Shown: positions 23,926-35,522, counted from the stretch's first letter. The stretch: 64,000 nucleotides of DNA from Periplaneta americana (GCF_040183065.1 NC_091124.1:94196501-94260500); one strand, 5' to 3'. Notes: generated by a model from the letters alone, not told the origin. Program-made: numbers and translations.

Positions 23926-24669
23926 CACTTGTTAACTGGCAGCTATCATTCCTTGCCTTTCAATATTATTATTTAACTTTGTCCATAATGTCTGGAAGTA
24001 TTTTATCAGCAAGTTAGCTTATTCCATCGCACGTGGGCATAGGCTACATAGTTTACAAAGCCAACATAGCTACACAACACTGTTTTTGAGAGTAACTTCA
24101 ACAACTTTTTTGATTTCCACATTTTACATAGTTTTCTTCATTAACACTGTTTGAAATCAGTGTATTTACAATGCATTAGGCAATTGTTGAAATGTAAAGT
24201 ACAAAATCTGAAGAAAGAGTAAAGTCCTCCTCGATTCGAAGTGTCAAAATAAATATCTTGATCGTTGGTTTCTTTCCCTGCCAAGTAATCAATACAAAGT
24301 GAGCAATGTAACTTTGAGGATACTCAAGGTAACTAGGATACCTTGAAAGAGGTATAAACTAATATGTTCAGAAGGCTGGGTGTGTAAGCTTCAAAGCTAA
24401 AAGTATCAGGGTCTTGGGTAACTCTAAAAAAAATGGAGCTACCGGTACATCTATCATTTCATTTCTTTCTAGTTCTATACCATCTGCTGTTTCATATGTT
24501 TCCGAGGACCATTTTAGAAATCCACACTTGGCTGATTTCACGCCAGAACTTAAAAAGGAAAACTCAGCATAAATTGTAAATACTTCTGCTCTTCAATACG
24601 CGAAAGCAAGGCTTAAATAGCATATACCACGCGCTCGTAAGAAGACTGATGCCTGATGCACATGTTGCC

Positions 24670-24830
24670 AAGTTTCCGACGCATTGGAAAAGGGGTGCAG
24701 GAAACGTCCAAGGAGCAGATAGTCGGATGCTCTCCGGAGAGAGACGGTAGCGCAGTGGACGAGGACAGTGAAGGACAGGCAGGCATGGAAAACACTGGAA
24801 GGAACCGTTGTGATAATTATGAACACTATG
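24670..24830 (+). pseudogene. Possible reverse-transcriptase C-terminal relic
   Basis: One frame reads SDALRRETVAQWTRTVKDRQ and then AWKTLE, resembling the Trp- and Arg-rich tail of R1/Jockey-type reverse transcriptases (pattern W-R-AxDRxxWxxLxE). The similarity is short and starts abruptly. Assignment is tentative. Confidence 0.35.
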
Positions 24831-25399
24831 TAAACTATGTACAATATTGTGTATGTCAAGTACTAAGCTCTCTTGGACTGGTTCCCTATATGAAAGACTT
24901 TTGAGCTTACCTACACTACAGTAGAAGACTGTTGCCCTTATGGGATTTCAGGTTATTCGTATATTATATCAAACGAGAAAAGCGACGAAATAGAAAAAAA
25001 ATTAAGTATATTTAATTATTTTGTGAATAATGAACTGAATATTATAATAACAGTCCGAAAAAGACGCTAATCAAGTAATAAAGTACAGACCGGCTATTTA
25101 GTCCTGACAGCTCGACGACGCGAAAGAGGGGAAATAATAAGAGTACTGGGGAAAGCTCCGGAGTAGAGATAAGGGCGAGCGGTCAGAAACGGAATCCAGT
25201 ACAGCGTAACTGTTCTGGAAACTTACAGCTCTATCTCACGCATGACATCCGATCGCTCTGAAGGCAAGCGAATGACTAACCCAAACACCCCTTGGCGTAA
25301 CTATATGGACTTGCCTGACCTAGGCGCACATTGCCAGCGACTATCAGGACTAAATAATCGTACTGTAATGGCAGTTCTGCATTGTTACGTAGGTAAGTA

Positions 25400-25660
25400 G
25401 CTGGATATACACTCTTAGATAAGAAAAGAAGTGAAGATATAAAATCTGGATTAAACGTTGAAAATACTGTACCGATCATAAAACAATATCAAAAGAATTG
25501 GAATGATAATTTGGTAGATTGCCAGTTACACGTATTGCTAGAGCAGCCATGAATTATAATCCGAAAGAAAAAAGGTCACTAGGAAGGTCAATGGAAATTT
25601 GACGAGATAAATTTTAGAGGAAGCAGAGCAGGTCAAAAGGCCCTGAAGATGATGAAGATA
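25400..25660 (+). pseudogene. Non-LTR reverse transcriptase 3' relic
   Basis: Two overlapping frames give LLDKKRSEDIKSGLNVENTV, then NNxKRNWNDNLV-like and AAMNYNPKEKRSLGRSM, the C-terminal blocks also present at 1364-1564 and 57215-57460. A GATGATGAAGATAT stretch follows, consistent with the (GATGAT)n tail of that family. At least one frameshift separates the two parts. Confidence 0.65.
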
Positions 25661-26104
25661 TCGTATGGCTTCCTTCGAAACATTTTCCGACCATTTCTCG
25701 TCAAAATATGGAGACAGCAGGCAGTCACTAAAGCCCAACTTGACGAGGGTTTGCCCCATCCTGCACAACAGCCTTTCGGGAGGGGGGGGGGGAGTGAGTT
25801 TAGTGTCCACCGTAGGATAAACTTTCATCGTGAAGGTATCACAGCTCAGAATGTTACTTAATGATCACCAAATATTACATAACATTGTCTATGTTAGCGA
25901 ATTTCGCCGAGAACCTCGAATGACTCCTCCCTTGTGACAGTGAGTCTCGTCAACTGATCGTCCTCATTTGATATTGGCACATAATCGTAAGCGTTTCATG
26001 AAGAAAACAGCATCTGCTGCACACCTCGATTCGAAATCATCAGTGTATGCAACATACGCGTGTATACCGGGTGTAACAAAAGTCGATTTACTACTTTACA
26101 CAAA

Positions 26105-26400
26105 TATAATATTAATTGTTAACATTTATATCGTTCCTGCATTAACTCCTATGGGAAAAATATAAAATTTTGCGGTAGGACGAAAAACATATTTATTCAT
26201 TCTATGGCAATGCTACATAGGAGATGGTGAATTTTTACATTTTCGAAAAAAAAATAAATATAATTACATATAGGAGATTTTATTATTTGCTGTATCACTA
26301 TTTAAGTTATTTAATAGAGCAAAAGTCTGAAAATCGATAAATGTCACACAGGAGTTATTGCAGGAACAACGACGATATAACATTTCAACTCATAAATATG
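26105..26400. repeat. Imperfect fold-back repeat
   Basis: The left arm TATATCGTTCCTGCATTAAC then TCCTATG is matched on the other strand at the right by TATATCGTCGTTGTTCCTGC then AATAACTCCTGTG, with a 5-base indel. The arms are about 35 bp and the interior about 230 bp. No coding pattern. Confidence 0.45.
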
Positions 26401-27136
26401 TAGCAAACACTTCAAGTATTTCCTAACGAAGGGTCAGTTGAATAAATATCAGTAAAATTTTGTAATTGATTACTTGGCACTAAAAGTTATTACTAATTTT
26501 CAATTGAATGAAAATTTACTTTTACTGACAGAAAAATTTGCAGTGTCTACTGAATGAACAAGAAGTAACCAAATACCTGCATTCAGGTCTGACATGCAGT
26601 ATGTCTCAATCTTGGATTGATTTATGATGATATTTTTGTTGTATAGATAATTATATGATCGATTCTATTAGTGGAAAAAAGAGCATAGTTCTTTAAAAAC
26701 ATCACATGTTAAAAGACAACTGAGTGACATGAAAGTTTTAATGACTAGTCCGCTCGCTTACGTAATAAAGGACACAATTTTAAGTTTCTTAGTACGTATT
26801 CAAAGACGTCATACGAGAGAATACTTGTTTGGAACCACGAGCGGTAGTGATGGAGCGTGTAACTTGGCAGCTTATTGTAATTTTCAGTGTCTGGTGTGAC
26901 TTGACTGGCTGGCATTTCTCCAAATAAATATTAATATGCTGCATTCTTTTCAACAACCAGAAAAACACCTTTGCGACTTCGAACACCATGATAACTATGT
27001 TTCGTGATGTAAATATCGTACATAAAGTAACCTATGTATTACAGAGATCTTTATCACTAATGAGTGCCCATATATTCACTGAAGAATGCACTATAAATGT
27101 GCAATCAGAAATAACAATTGAAAAGTGGCATTGAAG

Positions 27137-27372
27137 CACGTATGGGCGAATCCAGAAATGCATATAGAGTGTTAGTTGGGAGACCGGAGGGAAAAAGACC
27201 GGAGGCCGAGACGTAGATGGGAGGATAATACTGTATTAAAATGGATTTGAGGGAGGTGGGATATGATGATAGAGACTAGATTAATCTTGCTCAGGATAGC
27301 GACCGATGGGGGGCTTATGTGAGGGCAACAATGAACCTCTGAGTTCCTTAAAAGCCATTTGTAAGTAAGAGT
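27137..27372 (+). pseudogene. 3' fragment of the TAAG-tailed retrotransposon
   Basis: The translated blocks [20 protein letters not shown] and [10 protein letters not shown] match the C-terminus of the larger copy at 33211-34884, with stops within. The nucleotide end TTCCTTAAAAGCC plus TAAGTAAG is the same 3' terminus. It lies on the opposite strand to the copies at 27656 and 33211. Confidence 0.85.
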
Positions 27373-27378
27373 GGAAAT

Positions 27379-27610
27379 ATATGAGCCGCTCACAGCAAAA
27401 GTGGTGTAAGTCAAAAGTGGGTAATGAGGGTTAAAGTAAACATTCTGTAAAATACAGCGCAAAGTAGCAATTAATATTCAATTTATTTAAACTATTAGTA
27501 GCCAGTGGATAGCACGATTGCTACTTTGCGCTCTATTTTACAAGAATTTTTACTTTAAACCTCATTACCCAATTTTGACGTACACCACTTTTGCTCTGAA
27601 CTGCTCATAT
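27379..27610. mobile_element. Fold-back MITE-like element with ~93-bp arms
   Basis: The left arm (27379-27471) and right arm (27517-27610) are near-perfect reverse complements. Both contain CAAAAGTGGTGTA, GGGTAATGAGG, TTAAAGTAAA and CGCAAAGTAGCAAT in order, around a loop of about 45 bases. It lies between two fragments of the same retrotransposon family. No coding capacity. Confidence 0.8.
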
Positions 27611-27655
27611 AATGGGTCAAGCGACAAATTCCTCAATTTTATTATATATATATAT

Positions 27656-28191
27656 ACTTACTTGCTTTTATGGAAACCGGAGGTTCATTTCCGTCCTCAC
27701 ATAAGCCCGCCATTGGTCCCTATCCTGAGCAAGATTAATCCAGTATCTATCATCATATCGCACCTCCCTCAAATCCATTTTAATATTATCTCCCTATGTA
27801 CGTCTCGGCCTCCCCAAAGGTCTTTTTCCCTCCAGCCTCTAACTAACACTTTATATGCATTTCTGGATTCGCCCATACGCGCTACATTCCCTGCCCATCT
27901 CAAACATCTGGATTTAAAGTTCCTAATTATGTCAGGTGAAGAATACAATGCGTGCAGTTCTGTGTTGTGTAGCTTTCTCAATTCTCCTGTAACTTCATCC
28001 CTCTTAGCCCCAAATATTTTCCTAAGCACCTTATTCTCAAACACCCTTAACCTATGTTCCTCTCTCAAACTGAGAGTCCAAGTTTCACAACCATAAAGAA
28101 CAACCGGTAATATAACTGTTTTATAAATTCTAACTTTCAGATTTTTTGATAGCAGACTTGATGATAAAAGCTTCTAAACCGAATAATAACA

Positions 28192-28195
<4 letters not shown>
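27656..28195 (-). pseudogene. 3' half-kilobase of the TAAG-tailed retrotransposon, between AT repeats
   Basis: On the minus strand 28068-27769 encodes [20 protein letters not shown] and the following blocks of the reverse-transcriptase C-terminus, broken near the end by a frameshift. The 3' end (TAAG tail) abuts a short (TA)n at about 27642-27655 and the 5' truncation point abuts a (TA)n of 49 bp at 28195. It probably inserted into an AT repeat. The plus-strand open frame over this region is antisense and not a gene. Confidence 0.85.

Positions 28196-28243
<48 letters not shown>
28195..28243. repeat. (AT)n microsatellite
   Basis: About 24 uninterrupted AT units next to the 5' end of the truncated retrotransposon. 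Confidence 0.95.
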
Positions 28244-28246
<3 letters not shown>

Positions 28247-28588
28247 TGTGATATGAAACATCTCTCACAACATGATAAAACAGGTCATGTGAACCGTCAC
28301 TTCCATGTAGTTGAAATTTTTCCCGAAAGATGGAGCATGGTCTAAGAACCACATTCACTATACAATAGAGATGGGAAAAGTTGTTATTTTCTCGTAACAG
28401 TTCCATGAAAATACTAGGCTCCAAATAACAGTTCCAAAATAACAGTGCCACCATATATTATATAGCCTACGCCGAAGTTCGCTCCACAGCACCGGATCGA
28501 ATCCCTCCTCCAGTGTTTTTCCCTTTGTGGCCTGACTCCATGTTGTTACCATAGGATCATTTTGTAGGATCAGAAATTAATTTTTACA

Positions 28589-28639
<51 letters not shown>

Positions 28640-29017
28640 AATGTGGAACCTGTACCAAAATAAAACACACCAGGAATGAACGAAACTCCTCCAGAGTCAA
28701 GTCCCTAAATTCAGTTCTGTCATTCTGTGAAGCGTGTGACACAATTTATTTTTGTTAAAGCTCTTTAGTCAAAGTAGTTTATGCAAACATTTGGGTAAAA
28801 AAGGCAAAAGTATAAGTCGAGGGCCATGAGAAAGTCCAGAAGTCATACTGACAGTATTGACACCACGAAACCAGTTACGTTATATTTATGCACGACGCCA
28901 GTTCAGGATTAAAAGTATTGATTTTGCCCCTGAAAATTGTTAAAAGTAGCCTGATCTAGTGACAAAGTCGCTAAATTGATAACACTGCAGCAACGGTTGT
29001 CATAATGTAGTTCCATA

Positions 29018-29081
29018 CATGGCCGACTTGATGCTAGCTTCGCTTCACCTTTGAAATTGAAGGGAGCATCAAGTCGGCCGT
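29018..29081. mobile_element. 64-bp palindromic insertion with perfect 8-bp target duplication
   Basis: The insert is a hairpin: GGCCGACTTGATGCT (29021-29035) pairs exactly with AGCATCAAGTCGGCC (29065-29079) around a 29-base loop. It is bordered by GTTCCATA at 29010-29017 and 29082-29089. Joining the flanks restores CATAATGTAGTTCCATAACA then TCGAG, which recurs uninterrupted (one base different) at about 29213-29237 in the same element. Confidence 0.8.
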
Positions 29082-30081
29082 GTTCCATAACATCGAGTAT
29101 ATTGTAACATGTAACAGCAAGTATTTTGTATAACAGGTACAGTACTACTAGTATGTAATGTAACAGTGATGGTTTGGAACAGGCCGTTACGTTATTTTAT
29201 AGTCATGACTCATAATGTAGTTCTATAACATCGAGTATTTTTTGTAACAGCAAGTTATTTTTTGTAATAGCAAGTATTTCTTGTAACAGGAGTATTTAAT
29301 GTAACAGTGGAAGAACCACGTACTACTAGTACGTAATGTAACAGTGGTATTTAGGAACATGTAAGGACGCTAAATGATCACATACTTCCCTGTATGCCAT
29401 GTGATGCAGTACGATGTCATAATGAGTCGAGATGTGAATTCCTGGAAATGAAATCTTTTCTAATACTAAATTGAATTCGTAGATCAGGTTTTTCGGAGCA
29501 GGAAATGTAATGTAATTTTAAATTATTTGTAAATTGGTCACGAAATCGAAATGGATCCCAGTGGTAAATAAAACCTAACCTATTCTTCCTCTTCTGCTTA
29601 GCTGAAGGTCACAGTAGTGTTCAATTTATCCAAAAATGCGTAAATAAAAGTTATAATCATTTCGGACGTGCTAAAATTCATATTAATAATGTACCGTCAT
29701 GAAGAATAATAATCTCATTGTAATGAAATATGAAAATTTACCATTGTACTTTTTTTTAAACAAAAAAACTTCAATAATACAGTCATGTTTCAACAGATTT
29801 TAGTTTAATTTCAAGAATTGGTAATGAAACTAAAAGTGTAAAATATTTGGAAATAAAACATAACCTATATATTTTCGTCTCCCTTGATAAAATTCACAAT
29901 GTAGTTACTATAATACAGGCATTATGTTATTTGATAGAATCCTATATTTAATTAACATCAGTTCCAAGATAATGTGTACATTTTTTAAAGACTATCTTCG
30001 TATCTTTACTATTTATCTTTTACTTTAGTTTCTAACATTTTTTTTCAGTACGACGAAAGGATTCCCAATTCTGCTTTCAAA

Positions 30082-30214
30082 CAGTGGCGCCAGCTTATAT
30101 GGGCTCGTGGAATCCGAGCCCACCCAATAATTTATCGTGTTTTGAGATTTATTTAACTTAAGGCTCGTCAAATGTTTGAACCCACCCACTGTTTTTCGAA
30201 AGTTGGCGTCACTG
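30082..30214. mobile_element. 133-bp hAT-type MITE nested in the larger hAT element
   Basis: The ends CAGTGGCGCCAGCTT and, on the other strand, CAGTGACGCCAACTTT are typical hAT termini. The flanks CTTTCAAA (30074-30081) and CTTTCAAT (30215-30222) match at 7 of 8 bases. The interior also pairs partly (GGGCTCG against repeated CCCACCCA pieces). No coding capacity. Confidence 0.8.
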
Positions 30215-30664
30215 CTTTCAATAGTACCAAACATGTTCCGTTCTGTGGAACAGGCGTTGTCATAATGTAGTTCCAAAGTGAAACGAGTATTTGTAACCGC
30301 AAGTATTTCGTACTAGCTCAGAGCAACACTGTTATTTTGGAACGTAGTGTTCCAAGGTGCTGTTACTTTTTGGAACAGTTCCAAACAAGGAACGGTTCCA
30401 AAATAACTGTTACGTTATTTTTTCCCCACCTCTACTATACAAATCTGGCTTTAACGCAGAAGCTCCCTGTGAAGCAGGCTTGAATATAATGTCAAGCGAA
30501 AAATTGTTCCGTAGCCGGGTATACTCGTTACTGTAGGTACGTTAACAAGAAGCCACAATTTAAGTCACACAGAATTGTGCACTCTCAGTTGGGTTTCTGG
30601 CGTCTTGTCAGCCCATTTGAGTTGTGTGGATATAAAGGGAAGAATTGTAACGGTGTCGAGTATA

Positions 30665-30741
30665 GTTCCTCGGGTAGTTCAGTCCGTAGAGCATTCGTGC
30701 GCTAAGCGAAGGGTTCTGGGATTGATACTCGACCCCGGAAC
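30665..30741 (+). repeat. tRNA-like head of a SINE or tRNA pseudogene
   Basis: A 77-base unit begins GTTCCTCGGGTAGTTCAGTC and ends CCCCGGAAC, whose GTTCC and GGAAC ends pair. It has an A-box-like GGTAGTTCAGTCCG, an anticodon-type stem TTCGT/GCGAA and a B-box-like GGGATTGATACTC. The base before the anticodon is C instead of U and the T-stem is weak, so I do not call a functional tRNA. Confidence 0.55.
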
Positions 30742-31427
30742 AATTTTTCCCTTCAAATTATTCAACCACATTCACTTTCAGATATAGTGGGCTATGTGAT
30801 GGAGTCTGGAATTTGCCAATCATTTACATATAACGGTCATGTAGCTCCATTCGGCTTTAGTTTGTTGGTATGTAGTGTTGTTAGGTGACTGTTTAGTGTT
30901 GTTTAAACAAAAATAGGGTACATTATTTGAAGGTATGCTCATCCAAAATGAGTGACCATGTACTATTTACAACAGTTCTTCCGCTACAATTTTGGTGTAT
31001 ACACAACAATGGTTTCATGATGTTATGGCACGAAGGCGTTACAGGACGAGACGGAAACAAAACAGCTTCATGTTTCTTGGAAGTGATGAGAGCTTGGATC
31101 ACACGCAAACGCAGCTGATAATCTGGAGTGATAATGTAGCGCGCAGAAGTAGAATCGCATTACTCCTCTTTTTGAACTGGAATACATCTAATCCGCCATG
31201 AATGATGTAATGTAATAAATAAATACTCACCTTTCTGTGGTTTTATCTTATTACTCAAGGGATAGTAGATGAGGTGACTCAAAAATATCTTGTAACCGCA
31301 CATTTGTGATAGGGATTTTGTCCTTATTGAAAAATTGAAACACAAGAAGAAGTATGAAGTTCCCATGGACCTAGTCAGAGTAATGGTCGAATCTCGAGAC
31401 AAACGGCCCTTCTTAGTAACAACAATG

Positions 31428-31477
<50 letters not shown>

Positions 31478-31929
31478 TTACTTTAAGACGGCAGCAGATG
31501 CCAGAATCAATATAGGAATCCTACATATCTCCAAAACTCAGTGGATCTGTATTAAGAGAGATGAGCCAAGTATCGTAAGGGTCAAAAGCACTTCAAATAA
31601 GATTGAAGACTGGGTATCTATTCAGGTGTTCAAGAAAGGTATGACGTTCGAGAATCTACCAATTAGACTCCGACTTTTAACTGTATCAACAGGCTCAATG
31701 ATCCCAAGACAAAAGACTTACGTCAAATGATTCCGTTCCTTAGTAACGACAACAAACACTTCTATGATAATCTTGTGCACCGTAAGAAAGAGTATTTGTG
31801 TGTCTGATGCCTACCCACTTCACTTTGCGTGATTCGGGTTCCGCATACTGCGGATAAATGTCAGGACTGTGACCCATTTTCAAATTGCACATCACATCGG
31901 CGGGCCACGTCATGCATGATGTGTATCTG
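30742..31929. other. No recognised gene; contains an (AT)n repeat
   Basis: The (AT)n at 31433-31474 interrupts a 131-codon open frame (31335-31730) whose translation has no family pattern. I do not annotate it as a gene. Confidence 0.4.
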
Positions 31930-32336
31930 TGAAGAGTTATGTCGTGTACTTGGGTGAGTGTATGTTAAGTGCTAGTGTAAGTGTAGTGTAGGGAATGGGT
32001 GAGAATGATAGTGAGGAAGGGAGAAGGGAAAATCCAGTGCCGGCACGTAGCCTACCAATAGCACCAAGGGGGCCGCCAAGCTTAACGTCCTCATCCGAGG
32101 GACGAATCACTATCAACAGTGACAAATGCCTTCCCTTCACATGCACTGTGGAGAGATTTAAGATTTAACCCAGCCATACTGGTGCACAATTTAGTGATCA
32201 AAAGTTGTGCACCGCCATCTCTCCTAGTCCTGAGGTAGAAATTTTACAAGATAAATTTCTAACCCCGCCGGGAATCGAACCCGGGCCGGCTAGTCTGGAG
32301 GCAGACACGCTACCACAGAGCTAACTCGGCGGACAG
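31930..32336 (-). repeat. tRNA-derived SINE, family C
   Basis: On the minus strand the head GTCCGCCGAGTTAGCTCTGT then GGTAGCG fits an A box, and GGGTTCGATTCC (32270-32282 on the plus strand) is a perfect B box. About 330 bases of body follow, with no open frame of note. An 8-residue patch of the minus strand (ending CATGTGAAGGGAAGGC) marks the body. I found no clear flanking duplication. Confidence 0.75.
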
Positions 32337-33197
32337 AAACAGTATATTTCGATGAAAAAAAAAAATTATCGCTAATCTTACATAAGACTTAACGAGTTTC
32401 TTTACAATAATAAATAGGCAAAACATGAAAGGGCATTAGACCTTAAACATTACTGACAGAGAATTTTATTGTGTGCATTTTTGGTTCTTAGTGCTATTTT
32501 GTATTTAAAATAGATGACAATGTTTTGACACACAGCATGGTATAACTGTTTCCTTCACATCCACATGGCCCATTTTAAATAGGTAATTATTGTACCTGCA
32601 CATAGCACGTATAAAATTGTATGTTTTCCAAAATTTTTCACAAGGTTATTTATACTGGCCTTAAAAAAATAAATCACTGAAAATGTATGCCTACAATGAA
32701 ATAACATGAAAAAAAAGTTTAACACGGCTCAAACATTGTAGATTGCACTATTAATAAAATATTGTTTTCCTCCAAATCTTGGTTTTGGCGCTTGGCCCAT
32801 CATATATTTCCATTCTCCAATTATTACGTTATAGGCCTACATCATGCCAATAACTTTATATTATTTTCTGCATTTGTGGTGTCTATTGAAAGCCATTCGG
32901 AGATATTTCTTATAACAGTGGAACACCTGCGTTTGTCTCTGACGTCTCTATATACAGTGAAATATTCTAAGTCACAAGAAGTTATTGGTACGCACAAATC
33001 ACAGACCCATAGGATAGCGTGGCCAAATTTATGACGTAAGAATTACATAGTAAATGATTACATCTTTCTTCCAGTAACCTATTAGTTGTCGCAGTCATCG
33101 CTATAGTTATCGTTATGATTATTGTTGTCAGTTCATCACCATCAAGCAGCTGCTTTACATGTTATAATGATGAGTTTATCACGACGTCTGAAAAACA
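32337..33197. other. No recognised gene; remnant related to 41231-41442
   Basis: GGCGCTTGGCCCATCATAT at about 32788 shares the GCGCTTGGCCCA core with the arms of the fold-back element at 41231-41442, so a fragment of that family may lie here. Nothing else recognised. Confidence 0.35.
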
Positions 33198-33210
33198 GTT
33201 TTCATAGTCT

Positions 33211-34884
33211 TACTTACTTACTGGCTTTTAAGGAACCCGGAGGTTCATTGCCGCCCTCACATAAGCCCGCCATTGGTCCCTATCCTGAGCAAGATTAATC
33301 CAGTCTCTATCATCATATCCGACCTCCCTCAAATCCATTTTAATATTATCTTCCCATCTACGTCTCGGCCTCCCCAAAGGTCTTTTCCCCTCTGGCCTCC
33401 CAACTAACACTCTATATGCATTTCTGGATTCGCCCATACGTGCTACATGCCCTGCCAATCTCAAATGTCTAGATTTAATGTTCCTAATTATGTCAGGTGA
33501 AGGATACAATGCGTGCAGCTCTGCGTTGTGTAACTTTCTCCATTCTCCTGTAACTTCATCCCTTTTAGCCCCAAATATTTTCCTAAGAACCTTATTCTCA
33601 AAAACCCTCAATCTCTGTTCCTCTCTCAAACTGAGAGTCCAAGTTTCACAGCCATACAGAAAAACCGGTAATATAACTGTTTTATAAATTCTAACTTTCA
33701 GATTTTTTGACAGCAGACTAGATGTCAAAAGCTTCTTAACCGAATAATAACACGCATTTCCCATATTTATTCTGCGTTTAATTTCCTCCCGAGTGTCATT
33801 TATATTTGTTACTGTTGCTCCAAGATATTTGAATTTTTCCACCTCTTCGAAGGATAAATCTCCGATTTGTATATTTCCATTTTGTTCAATATTCTGGTCA
33901 CGAGACATAATCATATACTTAGTCTCTTCGGGATTTACTTCCAACCCTATCTCTTTACTTGCTTCAAGTAGAATTTCCGTGTTTTCCATAATCGTTTGAG
34001 GATTTTCTCCTAACATATTCACATCATCCGCATAGACAAGAAGCTGATGTAACCCGTTCAATTCTAAACCCTCTGTGTTATCCATAACTTACCTAATAGC
34101 ATATTCTAGAGCGAAGTTAAAAAGTAAAAGTAATAGTGCATCTCCCTGCTTTAGCCCGCAGTGAATTGGAAAAGCATCAGATAGAAAATGGCCTATACGA
34201 ACTCTGCTGTAAGTTTCACTAAGACACATTTTAACTAGTTTCTTGGGAATACCAAATTCAATAAGAATATTATATAAAACTTCTCTCTTAACCGAGTCAT
34301 ACGCCTTTTTGAAATCTATGAATAACTGATGTACTGTACCCTTATATTCCCATTTTTTTCTCCAATATCTGTCGAATACAGAAAATCTGATCAATAGTCG
34401 ATCTATTACGCCTGAAACCACACTGATGATCCCCAATAATTTCATCTACATATGGAGTTAATCTTCTCAAAAGGATATTCGACAAAATTTTGTACGACGA
34501 CAACAAAAGTGATATTCCTCGAAAGTTACTAAGTTAGTCTTGTCCCCCTTCTTAAAAATAGGTACGATTATGGACTCCTTCCATTGTTCTGGTACAATTT
34601 CCTTTTCCCAAATTGCAAGTACAAGTTTATAAATTTCGCTAGATAATACGCTTCCACCCTCTTGTATTAATTCTGCTGAAATTTGATCAATACCTGGAAA
34701 CTTGTACTTTTTCAGATTTTCTATCGCAATTTCGGCTTCAGAATGTGTGGGTTCCGGTATAATTGTCTCAGCAGTTTGTATTTGAATTTCGTCCCGATCA
34801 TTTCTACTTGGCCTATGTATATTTAGTAGTTGCCCAAAATAGTTTTTCCATCTGTTAAGGATTGAATGAGAGTCTGCAAGCAAG
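33211..34884 (-). mobile_element. 5'-truncated non-LTR retrotransposon with reverse transcriptase and 13-bp target duplication
   Basis: Minus-strand frames 34901-34467, 34445-34089 and 34085-33228 together cover a reverse transcriptase from its start region (WKNYFGQLLN, then PGIDQISAELIQEG and IIVPIFKKGD) through motif A (FIDFKKAYDSV), motif B (CGLKQGDA) and motif C ([11 protein letters not shown]) to the thumb ([11 protein letters not shown]) and C-terminal [11 protein letters not shown] and [12 protein letters not shown] blocks, ending NLRVP. Frame breaks near 34456 and 34087 disable it. The 3' end carries a (TAAG)n tail. Perfect 13-bp direct repeats GTTTTCATAGTCT lie at 33198-33210 and 34885-34897, fixing both boundaries. 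The N-terminal endonuclease is absent, so the copy was truncated at insertion. The catalytic YADD is intact. Confidence 0.93.
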
Positions 34885-34897
34885 GTTTTCATAGTCT

Positions 34898-35522
34898 GCA
34901 TTCTTTATCTTTTGTACAAGCCCGAGTCATTTCTCGTGGTGTTATTTAGTAAATGTTGATATGACTGAAACTGTAATTTAGTTCCTTCCTTTAACTCGCC
35001 AATCATCTTACAAACGTTTTTCTTGGGAAGAAGAGGATCACAGGCTGAGAATTCCAACGTGCACTCTATGTCAGAAAATTCGACGAACCAATACTTTTTA
35101 CACTATTATAAAGTTACATCATTATCGGGGGATATGACTGCTCTCCTAGTAGATCCACAGACTACGGACGGGAAAAGCCTGATGAAGGCGGAATTTTCCA
35201 TCTCCTAATAACTTCCTGAACTTTCAAGTACCACACAAACTCCTACCAAACTAACTTTTCTGGAGACTGGAGCTAGTCGAAACGTGGTGCTCAACACACC
35301 ACCTCCTTCTAGTGCCAAGGCCAATGACGTAAGGGAGCTCCACTCCACCTCCCTGACGTCAGTGAGCTTATGTGACGTGCAAACGAACAATTTATCACTT
35401 GTCTAGTCATTGTAGCTTAAAAATATTATTTTATTAATATAGTAAGTACAGGTAAATATAAATAAAACTATATAACTTCTTATAGGGAAAAGTAAATATA
35501 CGAAATTCATCTCGCTTACATG

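Larger units (their letters stand above)
28366..30434. mobile_element. Non-autonomous hAT-type element with 8-bp target duplication
   Basis: The ends are TAGAGATGGGAAAAGTTGTT and, on the other strand, TAGAGGTGGGGAAAAAATAA, both continuing into AACAGTTCC/TTGGAACC motifs. The flanks are the perfect 8-bp direct repeat CTATACAA at 28358-28365 and 30435-30442. TAGAGGTGGG-type termini with 8-bp duplications are hAT hallmarks. The 2069-bp interior has no transposase. Instead it carries many scattered copies of TGTAACAG and CATAATGTAGTTC motifs, which may be subterminal transposase-binding repeats. It contains an (AT)n at 28593-28635 and two smaller nested insertions (29018-29081 and 30082-30214). 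Confidence 0.85.

Noticed and set aside
27518-28096. 192-codon plus-strand open frame
   Set aside because: It is antisense to the reverse-transcriptase fragment, whose minus-strand translation matches the family.
30665-30741. Functional tRNA gene
   Set aside because: Weak T-stem and a C before the anticodon; better explained as the head of a SINE or a pseudogene.
31335-31730. 131-codon open frame across an (AT)n repeat
   Set aside because: The poly-Ile/Tyr stretch comes from the microsatellite, and the remainder has no recognisable family pattern.
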